Of a stretch of DNA of 64,000 nt, positions 15,142 to 23,219 are shown one piece after another. A program made the translations under genes and the position numbers. The stretch is taken from NCBI RefSeq assembly GCF_000987765.1, contig NZ_LAHP01000002.1:62001-126000 (forward strand), in the 5' to 3' direction. The notes below the pieces were generated by a model, which made no database searches, was not told the DNA's origin, and saw nothing but the letters and a program-made list of their open reading frames with translations. Position 1 is the first letter of the stretch, and each line of letters starts with the position of its first letter. This DNA is from Arsukibacterium sp. MJ3 (lineage in GTDB: Bacteria > Pseudomonadota > Gammaproteobacteria > Enterobacterales > Alteromonadaceae).

Positions 15142-16047
15142 ATGTCTTATTTTGTGCAGTTACGTACCTTTGTCGAGGTGTACCGCTGCGGCACTATTAC
15201 TAAGGCTTCCGCCAATTTAGGCTTGTCACAACCGGCTGCTACTGCGCATATTCAAAGCATTGAGGCATTAGTTGGCTTTGCCTTGTTTGAACGCAAGGCC
15301 CGCGGCGTTGAGCCAACGGCTGCGGCGCATGATTTAGCATTACAAGTGTCTGGGCACTTAGATGCGGTAGAGCAAAAACTGGCCTCGGTGCGTAATCGCA
15401 GCAATGCGGTGTATGGCACGCTGAACATTGCCGGGCCTGCTGAATACATTAGCAGTATCGCCGGGGCACAGTTTGCTAATTTATTACAGGCTGGCGAAGT
15501 AAATTTAGTGGTGCACATTGGTAATAAAGACCGCATTTACCAGTTGCTGGCCGACGGCAGTGCAGAACTGGCGATTACAGCATCAACGCCAGATGCGGCG
15601 TTATACGATTATCACATTATCGACAGCGAGCGGTTAATGCTGGTGGCCAATCGTTTTACTGCGGGCCATTTAGCCGAAAAACCGCTTAGTAGCGAGCGAC
15701 TAAGGTTGTATCCGGTGGTCAGTTATGATCAGACTTTACCGCTTATTCGGCCGTATTTTAATGCGGTGTTTAATGATAGCTGCCAATCGCCCATCGCCGC
15801 CATTTGCCCGGATATTCGCGCTATAGCAGGCATTGTTAAGGCGGGTATTGGTTACAGCGTGTTGCCCGATTATTTATGCCGGGCGGCAATAAAAAGCGGC
15901 GAGTTAATGCAACTAGGGCAATTAGGCCCAGAAAATTTTATTTATTTAGTCTGGCGAAAAGGGGCACTAAAACACCCACGGGTAAGTTATGCCAAAGATA
16001 TTTTAATGGCCTTTGCCAATATTAATAAATACGCGGGTACCAGCTAG
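15142..16047 (+). CDS. LysR family transcriptional regulator
   Basis: 301 aa. Residues 1-60 form the winged helix (LRTFVEVYRCGTITKASANL, then GLSQPAATAHIQSIEALVG), and residues about 90-295 a periplasmic-binding-like effector domain. Divergent from the DJ-1/PfpI-YqhD pair, the usual layout for a LysR regulator and its target. Its 3' end overlaps the ammonia-lyase gene tail to tail: both stop codons share the CTAG at 16044-16047. Effector unknown; a role in the PYP operon is less likely given the convergent orientation. Confidence 0.9.
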   Translation: MSYFVQLRTFVEVYRCGTITKASANLGLSQPAATAHIQSIEALVGFALFERKARGVEPTAAAHDLALQVSGHLDAVEQKLASVRNRSNAVYGTLNIAGPAEYISSIAGAQFANLLQAGEVNLVVHIGNKDRIYQLLADGSAELAITASTPDAALYDYHIIDSERLMLVANRFTAGHLAEKPLSSERLRLYPVVSYDQTLPLIRPYFNAVFNDSCQSPIAAICPDIRAIAGIVKAGIGYSVLPDYLCRAAIKSGELMQLGQLGPENFIYLVWRKGALKHPRVSYAKDILMAFANINKYAGTS

Positions 16048-17582
16048 CGCTCATAAACAGGTAACGCTTCTTTTCTCACTGTCTCTAACCAATATCGCAA
16101 CTCGTGATCTAGCCGTCGGTCAACTTCGAGCATATTAAAGCTTGCGCTAACATATTGAATAAAATCGTTAAGTTGCTGACTGATTGGCATGCTTACAGCT
16201 GTTATTTTTGTTCGTAACTGGCATGCTTGCCAAGCCGCGAGCATAGTGGCAACCGTTACTTGCTCTGTCAGCTCAATGACCCTTATTGCGTCACGTGCGG
16301 CGATGGTCCCCATACTTACTTTGTCTTGATTGTGGCACTCAGTTGAACGCGAAAAAACCGAAGCAGGCATAGTAAGTTTTAATGCCTCTGCCGCCCAAGC
16401 TGAGCAGCCAATTTGCACGGCTTTAAAGCCATGATGAATGGTCACTTCTGCTGCTGGTGGGGCAGATAAATTTGCAGGTAAACCATTATTAACGCGGTTA
16501 TCTAACAACAGCGCTATTTGCCGATCATGCAGATCAGCCAAGTTTGCTACAATAACTTTTAAGGTGTCCATGGCCATAGCGATATGACCACCATAAAAAT
16601 GGCCGCCATGTAACACGCGTTCACCTTGGCCATCAATAATAGGATTATCGTTGGCACTGTTAAGCTCATTTTGGATAGTGTGTTGCAAAAACGGTAAGGT
16701 ATCGCGAACAACACCAATAATATGCGGCGCACAGCGTAAGGAATAACGGTCTTGTAACCGTGCTGTGTTTCTTGACGCTTGGTGGTCTATTAAATCTTCA
16801 CGTAACCATGCGGCCACTTGTTGTTGGCCAGCATGAGGTTTGACTGAGAAAAGCATTTCATCAAAATGGTAGGCATTACCGGCAACACCAGCACAGGTAA
16901 GCGCTGTAACTTTAGTCGATAGGCGACTAAGATAATCTGCCCTTTGCCAGGCTAAACAGGCAACTGCTGTCATTACTGCAGTGCCATTCATTAGCGCCAG
17001 CGCTTCTTTAGGTTTTAGCACGTAAGGACTAACCCCAAGCTTAGCAAACGCTGCGGTAGCCGTCATTTCCTGCCCTTTCAACCAAACTTGCCGCTCGCCA
17101 ATTAACGCACCTGCCACATATGAAAGGGGCGTTAAATCACCACTGGCGCCAACGCTGCCCTCTTGTGGAATAAGCGGCAACATATCTTGATTTAGCATCA
17201 ACACCAGATAGTCTAGTAGCGCCATACTGACACCAGAATAGCCCTGAGTTAAAGAACACAAGCGTACAGCTAAGATAGCGCGAGTTTGCTCTGCTGAAAA
17301 CATTTCACCCAAGCCACAGCCATGAAAACGAGTAAGGTTAATGGGTAACTGTGCCGTTAATTCATGAGGTACAGCTACGGTGCAACTGTCGCCATAGCCT
17401 GTAGTTACGCCATAAACTTTGCCTTCTTCTAAAAGTAAGCGCTGCACAAACAGTTCACCGGTATGTATTTTATCGATAAACGCAGTGTCTTTAGAAATAC
17501 ATGCTTCAGCAGTACCCCGAGCTAATGCCACTATATCGGCAAGACTAAGTCGGCTTTCACCATATACAATACTTCTTTTCAT
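16044..17582 (-). CDS. tal: Aromatic amino acid ammonia-lyase, probable tyrosine ammonia-lyase for PYP chromophore
   Basis: 512 aa member of the HutH/PAL/TAL family. It would convert L-tyrosine to p-coumarate and ammonia. Seen: the MIO cofactor triad Ala146-Ser147-Gly148 in SVGASGDLTPLS, the catalytic Tyr57 in VYGVTTGYGD, and NSANDNPI. The substrate-selectivity pair is Phe86-His87 (NLTRFHGCGLG), not the His-Leu of well-known TALs nor the Ser-His of histidase, so specificity rests on context: the gene overlaps the coumarate ligase gene by ATGA and belongs to the PYP operon. ATG 17582 fits this coupling. Histidine ammonia-lyase activity is the main alternative, but no hut genes are nearby. Confidence 0.85.
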   Translation of the reverse strand: MKRSIVYGESRLSLADIVALARGTAEACISKDTAFIDKIHTGELFVQRLLLEEGKVYGVTTGYGDSCTVAVPHELTAQLPINLTRFHGCGLGEMFSAEQTRAILAVRLCSLTQGYSGVSMALLDYLVLMLNQDMLPLIPQEGSVGASGDLTPLSYVAGALIGERQVWLKGQEMTATAAFAKLGVSPYVLKPKEALALMNGTAVMTAVACLAWQRADYLSRLSTKVTALTCAGVAGNAYHFDEMLFSVKPHAGQQQVAAWLREDLIDHQASRNTARLQDRYSLRCAPHIIGVVRDTLPFLQHTIQNELNSANDNPIIDGQGERVLHGGHFYGGHIAMAMDTLKVIVANLADLHDRQIALLLDNRVNNGLPANLSAPPAAEVTIHHGFKAVQIGCSAWAAEALKLTMPASVFSRSTECHNQDKVSMGTIAARDAIRVIELTEQVTVATMLAAWQACQLRTKITAVSMPISQQLNDFIQYVSASFNMLEVDRRLDHELRYWLETVRKEALPVYER

Positions 17583-18859
17583 TGCTGGTTTTCCTTGTCG
17601 TGCCAATCAGTCTCTTTACCTATTTCGTTAACAGGTATGGAGGTTGCAACGGTATAACGTTGGGGAATTTCATGCACCGATAGGTTTTTTATCGCCCACG
17701 CGTGTACCTCATTAATTAATGATTTTTCGTCTTCTGCTGACAACTTAACCGCAACAATTAATAAGGCCTTTAAACCACGACTATTATACTCTGAGAGTAA
17801 TCGTACACGTGCATCATCTACTCTGACATGACGCGCCAACTGCTGTGCAATGTGTGCAGGGAATACATTAATGCCATTAACTGACACCGCCTTGTCTACT
17901 CGTCCGACTGGACGAAAGAGCTGCTCGTTTTGCCAGTCTAGAGTATCAGGCAAACTTACTTCAGCCTTGGCAAGGTAATCAAATAGAGTTTTATCTGCCT
18001 GCCTTTGCCAGCGGGGTAATAATTGGTAGGGTGCTGCTGCGTCGTTGCGGACACCAATGCCAGCTGTTTCTGAACTGCCATATACTTCTATTATGGTGTC
18101 AATGCCTCGTTGCTGCAGAGATTGCAACGTTTGTGCCGGACACGGGCCCGTTGAACTCAGTAGTGTAATGCCTGCAGGCACAGTCCATGTTCGTTTTTCA
18201 AGTTGTTGTAATAAAGCGGGGTAAGCAATGACTACATCACCTTGCTTTAAGCGAGCATTTAATAAAATAGCGTAGCTGCTTAACCCACGAGTCACTGGTA
18301 CAGCGAGCAAGGCAGGTAGCATTACGGTGAATAAAAAGCCATAAATATGATGTGTTGGCACCATGCTTATTACGCGCTCAGGTGTAATGGCCAGTGTCTG
18401 AAAATAGTCTTTAAAAAATACAATCTCTGACAGCAGCGTTTGCCAGGTATGCACCATATGCTTTCGGGTACCAGTTGAACCAGAAGTAGAGAAACAAATG
18501 TCGGTGCTGCCGAGCTCACGACTTTTAACCACCACTTCTGCCCATTCAGCCAAAGTGTGAACACGAAGCAAGTAATCTTCAATGCCGCTGTGTTGCATTT
18601 GAAAAAAAGTAACAACCCGAGACGCGATAGACATCCATTCCAGAGAATCTATAATAATCTCATTGTCAGCACCTTTACTGCGGTGCTGTAAAGTTATAAC
18701 TGAAGATGCTTGCCACTGAACACTGTTAAGTAAATCGGCGTCTTTGTCGTTGGCTGCGCCCCTACGCATTAGCACCAGCTCATCGGCAATAAGTGAGCCG
18801 ATTACTGGCACTAAGGTATTGGCAGCTAAGTCAATTGGGCTGGAAGCGTTGGGGATCAA
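17579..18859 (-). CDS. pcl: p-Coumarate:CoA ligase-like AMP-forming enzyme (PYP chromophore activation)
   Basis: 426 aa adenylate-forming enzyme, shorter than typical 500-600 aa ligases. Expected role: activation of p-coumarate to its CoA thioester for loading onto PYP. Seen: phosphate-binding loop [14 protein letters not shown] around residue 125, [12 protein letters not shown] (A5 motif), [17 protein letters not shown] (A8 region) and the catalytic lysine context VNEIGKETD near the C-terminus. The start is TTG at 18859, overlapping the pyp stop (TTGA), so initiation probably depends on translational coupling. The 3' end overlaps the ammonia-lyase start. Function inferred from family plus operon. 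Confidence 0.8.
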   Translation of the reverse strand: MIPNASSPIDLAANTLVPVIGSLIADELVLMRRGAANDKDADLLNSVQWQASSVITLQHRSKGADNEIIIDSLEWMSIASRVVTFFQMQHSGIEDYLLRVHTLAEWAEVVVKSRELGSTDICFSTSGSTGTRKHMVHTWQTLLSEIVFFKDYFQTLAITPERVISMVPTHHIYGFLFTVMLPALLAVPVTRGLSSYAILLNARLKQGDVVIAYPALLQQLEKRTWTVPAGITLLSSTGPCPAQTLQSLQQRGIDTIIEVYGSSETAGIGVRNDAAAPYQLLPRWQRQADKTLFDYLAKAEVSLPDTLDWQNEQLFRPVGRVDKAVSVNGINVFPAHIAQQLARHVRVDDARVRLLSEYNSRGLKALLIVAVKLSAEDEKSLINEVHAWAIKNLSVHEIPQRYTVATSIPVNEIGKETDWHDKENQQ

Positions 18860-19233
18860 AGGCGTTTAACAAAAACCCAGTAAGAGTCACCAACCGTGGC
18901 TTTTTTCATGTGTACTTTAACTTTGGTTGGTTTCATTTCATAGTCGAAGGTGTACTCGAACATGGTATTCAAATTACCGTTTTTTATGCCATCATCAAAG
19001 CGGCCTTTAAATTCTTTACTATTGGTACAAGGTGCGACTTCACGGAAAAAATTTTTGCCTATTACCGCTTTTGGATCGCGTCCGGTAATATCACCTTCAG
19101 CGGCGTTGTACATTAGCACTTTGCCTTGGGCATCAAGCTGAATGGCGCCAAAAGCAACTTTGTCTAATTGTTCCATAGACATATTTGCTAATTTGTTTTC
19201 GATGTCAGTAGTACCAAACTTAATTACTTCCAC
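18856..19233 (-). CDS. pyp: Photoactive yellow protein (blue-light photoreceptor)
   Basis: 125 aa PAS-fold photoreceptor that carries p-coumarate as a thioester and undergoes a light-driven photocycle. With GTG 19233 as start the length equals canonical PYP, and all chromophore-pocket residues fall at standard numbers: Tyr42, Glu46, Thr50, Arg52, Cys69 (EVAPCTNS), Tyr94, Tyr98 and Met100. The blocks [13 protein letters not shown] and [12 protein letters not shown] are near-identical to the Halorhodospira protein. GAGG lies 7 nt before the GTG, whereas the upstream ATG (19245) overlaps that site. First gene of a three-gene operon with the chromophore enzymes. The output partner is not evident. 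Confidence 0.97.
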   Translation of the reverse strand: MEVIKFGTTDIENKLANMSMEQLDKVAFGAIQLDAQGKVLMYNAAEGDITGRDPKAVIGKNFFREVAPCTNSKEFKGRFDDGIKNGNLNTMFEYTFDYEMKPTKVKVHMKKATVGDSYWVFVKRL

Positions 19234-19278
19234 GATATACCTCATTGGTTAATTGGTTCATTGTTTGAGATTGTTTTA

Positions 19279-19307
19279 GTTATAATTATGAATGTTAGAT
19301 CACTCAA
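19279..19307 (-). promoter_or_regulatory. Candidate sigma-70 promoter of the pyp operon
   Basis: On the minus strand TTGAGT (19302-19307), a 17-bp spacer and TATAAC (19279-19284). The start would be near 19272, leaving a leader of about 38 nt before the pyp GTG. No clear operator was seen. Confidence 0.5.
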
Positions 19308-19433
19308 AAGGTGTTTTAGGCATTCAGCTAAGCAGTGGTTAGCGAATATATAGATTTTAGCATACATCAAGAAGAATAAGGCTAAAATCAAATGGGATGT
19401 GTAAAAGCCATTAGCGATTTTCAGGGGCTCACG

Positions 19434-20141
19434 ATGCGTATTGTTTTATGGTTCGTCATGGTTTTTTGCTGTCAGCTTAGCGCTGCTGATAAAACGCTTA
19501 CTGTAGCGGTGAATATTGGTCCTCCATGGGCGTTTTATGAAGAAGGAAAAGGTATTACCGGCATAGATGTCGAAATTATCCGGCATGTTTTTACTAACAT
19601 GGGTTATAAAACGGAGTTTCAGTTACTGGCCTATAACCGGCTGATAAAAGAATTTAATGCGGGTAAGTTTGATGTGGCAAGTCCGGCTGCTTTTTCGTCA
19701 GAAAATGGTTATTTAACCATAGCTTATTTGCCCTTTAAGGATGTGGCGGTCTCGCTTAAAAGAAATAATATTACACTCAATTTTATAGGCGATTTAAAAG
19801 ATAAAAAAATCATTGCTTATCAATTTGCCAGCGCTGTATTAGGTGATGAATTTACTACTGTAATAACAACAGCACATTATTTAGAAGTGGCTGAACGAGA
19901 GCTACAATTAAAGCTGTTGGTAAACGATAGAACCGATGTGGTTATTGGCGAGCGACGGCTGTTAACTTATATTGGCCAAAACTTCTTTCCTAATGAAACC
20001 CTGGCTATTCACCCTATATTTGTTACAAAATCCTATGGCGCAATTCTAAAAGATAAACACTTACAACAACTATTTGATCAGGAGTTGGCAACGTTAAAAA
20101 CATCGGGTGTTTACCAACAGATATTAAGTAAATGGCCATAA
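19434..20141 (+). CDS. Periplasmic solute-binding protein, family 3 (orphan)
   Basis: 235 aa exported protein with signal peptide MRIVLWFVMVFCCQLSAA, followed by a bilobal binding domain opening LTVAVNIGPPWAFYEEGKGI and containing GIDVEIIRHVFTNMGY. These match SBP family 3 (amino-acid-type) proteins. ATG 19434 is used because it begins the signal peptide and has AGGGG upstream. No permease or ATPase gene is adjacent, so it may serve a sensor or a distant transporter. Divergent from pyp with about 200 bp between. Confidence 0.8.
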   Translation: MRIVLWFVMVFCCQLSAADKTLTVAVNIGPPWAFYEEGKGITGIDVEIIRHVFTNMGYKTEFQLLAYNRLIKEFNAGKFDVASPAAFSSENGYLTIAYLPFKDVAVSLKRNNITLNFIGDLKDKKIIAYQFASAVLGDEFTTVITTAHYLEVAERELQLKLLVNDRTDVVIGERRLLTYIGQNFFPNETLAIHPIFVTKSYGAILKDKHLQQLFDQELATLKTSGVYQQILSKWP

Positions 20142-20169
20142 TGTTGCATTGCCAACTTAACCCCGAAGC

Positions 20170-21534
20170 TTAACGAATAATATGCCAGGCAGTTTGGCGG
20201 CCGGCCAGGTAGATAACCCGCTTGCCGTCAAAATAGGCACTTTGTTCCAGTTTTATTTGCAGTTGCTGCTGGCTCCACTCGGGTACTGCCTTTTTAATAT
20301 TACCCTCAATGGCATGCGCAGTATTAGCATAAAGTGGCCAGTCGCCTTGCACCGTAGTAGGTCCCTGATTATCCCACATACCAATAGTGGGGCCCGGTGC
20401 ATGGCCGACAAAGCCAATGGCATGGGTGTAAGTGCTGCTATTAATGCCGGCTTTTTTTGAGGCGTTTATGGTGGCCGCCAGTATTTGATTGCCGCTGCGG
20501 CCGGTTTTAAACTCGCGGGTCAATAAATCCTGCCAGCGATTACCGGTTGCCAGTGCCGCTTTTAAACCTTCAGGTACAACAGCCTCGCCAATTTTCAGCA
20601 CATAAGCCATTTCCTGGGTATCGGTACACAATTTCAGGTAACAAATGCCAACATCGGTATGCAGCACGTCACCGCGCTGAATAATGCCGCTGCTGCCACA
20701 AAATGGGTTGTCTGCCTCACAGGCGATACCGGCCCGTTGTAAGTTAACGTCGGGCATAAACCACACCGGTAAATTAAGTTGCTCAAACCGCTCACGCATA
20801 TACCAGGCTACATCGTCGGTAGTGGTTACCCCTGGGGTAATCACCATATTGCTAAAGGCCTCGGCAATGACTGAACGCGCCAGGCTAACAATTTGTGGGT
20901 ATAACGCCAGCTCGGAAGTGGTGCGCTGTTCCAGCCAGCGTACGACTAGCTTCTCAGCCGACACTAGCCGGCTGTGGTATTCAGTAGGTAACGCCTTAAG
21001 CAGCTGCTGGTGTAAGCCAGAGGTTAAGCCATCGGCCACCGGCCAATGTTCAGATATATTAATACCAATATTTTTGGGGTTGCGTTTAACCATTTCGTCG
21101 GCCAGTGCCTGCCATTGTGCTGTTAAGTCTCCGCCGGCCCAGGCCGACTGATAAGGCGCCCCTAGCGGATAACGGTTAACCGACAGTTTGGCTACTGAAC
21201 CATCGGCCTGGCGGCTAAATAGCAGCATGGTGGTGCGCCTTGCGGCAAAGGTAGGTTGCGGTACCAGGGTAAAATACACCGGGTCTTCGGCGTATTCGCG
21301 GTTAATTACCAGCCACATATCTAAGTCGGCCTCTGCCATCAGTTGCGGTAGCAGCTTGTCCAGCCGTTCCAGCAGAATATGGTTTTCTGGGGCTATGCGC
21401 TGTCGCGGGCTTAGCACCTGGTAATCAGCAGCCGAATTATGCAGCCGGCCTTGTTCAAATTGTGGTTGAGCTGTCTGCGCAAAAGATGCCAGCAGCAGCG
21501 TAGCCATTGCCGGAAGTAATATGCCTGCCTTCAT
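20170..21534 (-). CDS. Secreted M24 family metallopeptidase (Xaa-Pro aminopeptidase-like)
   Basis: 454 aa, with a signal peptide (residues 1-22, ending SFAQTAQ). The M24 pita-bread fold is indicated by RGDVLHTDVGICYLKLCTD with metal-binding aspartates, HAIGFVGHAPGPTIGMWD with the histidine, and the late glutamate in NTAHAIEGNI. Predicted to cleave N-terminal residues from proline peptides in the periplasm. An N-terminal creatinase-like domain (residues about 45-190) precedes it. No operon partner. Confidence 0.85.
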   Translation of the reverse strand: MKAGILLPAMATLLLASFAQTAQPQFEQGRLHNSAADYQVLSPRQRIAPENHILLERLDKLLPQLMAEADLDMWLVINREYAEDPVYFTLVPQPTFAARRTTMLLFSRQADGSVAKLSVNRYPLGAPYQSAWAGGDLTAQWQALADEMVKRNPKNIGINISEHWPVADGLTSGLHQQLLKALPTEYHSRLVSAEKLVVRWLEQRTTSELALYPQIVSLARSVIAEAFSNMVITPGVTTTDDVAWYMRERFEQLNLPVWFMPDVNLQRAGIACEADNPFCGSSGIIQRGDVLHTDVGICYLKLCTDTQEMAYVLKIGEAVVPEGLKAALATGNRWQDLLTREFKTGRSGNQILAATINASKKAGINSSTYTHAIGFVGHAPGPTIGMWDNQGPTTVQGDWPLYANTAHAIEGNIKKAVPEWSQQQLQIKLEQSAYFDGKRVIYLAGRQTAWHIIR

Positions 21535-21606
21535 TAATGTCTCTACTTATAGTTTTGGTTAGCTTGTTTTAAGCCAGATACTTGTTGAATGCAATATTCC
21601 CAAGCG

Positions 21607-23025
21607 CTAAAGCTCGGTCTTGTCAGTGAAAATAAGAAACGGCTGGCCGCCGGTTTTGGCCTGATACATTGTGTGGTCAGCCTGTTGCAGCAAAACGGCT
21701 TGGCTAGTGGCATGCTTTGGCGCCAGGGTAATACCAATACTCATATCCAATTTTACCGAGGTAGTTTCACTGCTATTTTCTGACAAGGTAATATTCAGTG
21801 GTTGAACGGTAACCTGATAAATGCGCTCTGCAATAGCGGGCACGTCATCATCGTGCTGAATATGCGCTAATAATGCAAACTCATCACCGCCAATCCGGGC
21901 AAGCAATTCATTATTGCGAATGGTGTGTTTTAAACGTTTTGCCAGCGCAATAAGCACCCGATCGCCGGCAGCATGGCCATAAGTGTCGTTAATAAGTTTA
22001 AATCCATCCAAGTCAATAACAAACAATGCTAGGCTGTTATTGCTTTGGTCGTTTTTTTGTAAGCCGGCTAAGTGCTCGGCGAATTTTTCTTCAAAGTAAC
22101 GGCGGTTAGGCAGACCGGTTAGCGGGTCTACATGCGCCAGTCGCTCCATTTCAACTAATTTTGTCATACGCTCGGTAATGTCGGTTTGCATTGAAATGTA
22201 ACCAGTATAGCGCTGCTTTTCGTCATATAATGGCTCGGCATAGACATGCACCCAAAAGGGTTTGCCCAGCTTGTTGTAATACAAAATATCGACGTTAAGC
22301 GGTTGTTGCAGGCGCACATGTTGACGAAATTTTTGAATGGTGACAGGGTTGGTTTCAGGGCCTAACAGCAGTTCTGCCGGGGTTTTTCCCGTTAACTCCT
22401 CCAAGGCATAACCGCATAACTTGCTAAAGCCACTATTGCACCACACCATGCGATTATGCAAATCGGTATACAGCACACCATTAGCCGTTTGCTCGGCAAT
22501 CCAGGCCAGCCGGCGGTGTTCGGCTTGCAGGCTGCGTAAATAATGCAGCTGAAACTCGTTTTCAGCATCTTTTGCCAGATCAAGTAATAGGCTTTGCTCA
22601 TCAACAGTGAGGTTTCTGGGCTTACTATCGAGTAAACACAAGGTACCCAAGGCATGCCCATTAAATGTCCGGATAACGGCGCCGGCATAAAAACGGATAT
22701 AAGGCTCTTTTGTTACTAATGGGTTCGTTGCAAATCGCGGGTCGGCCATGGCATCAGGAATAACCAGTATTTTTTCCTCTAAAATGGCATAAGTGCAGAA
22801 AGAGATATCACGTGCTGTTCCCTGCAGGCAGGTGCCTAAACGGGCTTTAAAGTATTGAGTTTTTTCATCCAGCAGCGTTAGTAAGACGATGTCGGGATTA
22901 AATAATGCCTTAGCCAGCCGGGTGATACGGTCGAATCGTTCTTCTGGCGGAGTATTGATCAGGCCAAGTTGCTGCAGCGCAGCCAGCCGGCTTTGTTCGG
23001 TGATTAACGGCATATTGTCAGGCAT
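21607..23025 (-). CDS. GAF-PAS-GGDEF diguanylate cyclase
   Basis: 472 aa cytoplasmic sensor enzyme making cyclic di-GMP. GAF domain at residues about 15-150 (FDRITRLAKALFNPDIVLLT, SFCTYAI, GTLCLLDSKPR), PAS at about 165-285 (GVLYTDLHNRMVWCNSGFSK, ending DITER), GGDEF at about 300-460 with DPLTGLPNRRYFE and an intact RIGGDEFALL active site. The inhibitory RxxD site is RNNE, so product inhibition may be weak. The PAS lacks the LOV cysteine motif. No transmembrane segment. Start ATG 23025 preferred over TTG 23055. It is 2.4 kb from pyp; a link to light signalling is only a possibility. Confidence 0.9.
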   Translation of the reverse strand: MPDNMPLITEQSRLAALQQLGLINTPPEERFDRITRLAKALFNPDIVLLTLLDEKTQYFKARLGTCLQGTARDISFCTYAILEEKILVIPDAMADPRFATNPLVTKEPYIRFYAGAVIRTFNGHALGTLCLLDSKPRNLTVDEQSLLLDLAKDAENEFQLHYLRSLQAEHRRLAWIAEQTANGVLYTDLHNRMVWCNSGFSKLCGYALEELTGKTPAELLLGPETNPVTIQKFRQHVRLQQPLNVDILYYNKLGKPFWVHVYAEPLYDEKQRYTGYISMQTDITERMTKLVEMERLAHVDPLTGLPNRRYFEEKFAEHLAGLQKNDQSNNSLALFVIDLDGFKLINDTYGHAAGDRVLIALAKRLKHTIRNNELLARIGGDEFALLAHIQHDDDVPAIAERIYQVTVQPLNITLSENSSETTSVKLDMSIGITLAPKHATSQAVLLQQADHTMYQAKTGGQPFLIFTDKTEL

Positions 23026-23219
23026 AGAAATTATCTTACTCTTAAGCGTCTGCAATTAGTTATAAACGTTTGCAGCCAAAAAGCGAGTTTACTAACAGCT
23101 TGTTTTGCCTAATACGGTAGCGGTTTTAATGTAGTTTGCAACTCAATCAGTAATAACAACTGTCAACCTGCCTGATAATTTGCGATACACTATTGCCAGA
23201 ATACGAAAAAGGAGCGGTT

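Noticed and set aside
21607..23025. LOV-type blue-light domain in the diguanylate cyclase
   Set aside because: The PAS lacks the NCRFLQ flavin-binding cysteine motif; KTPAELLLG occupies that region.
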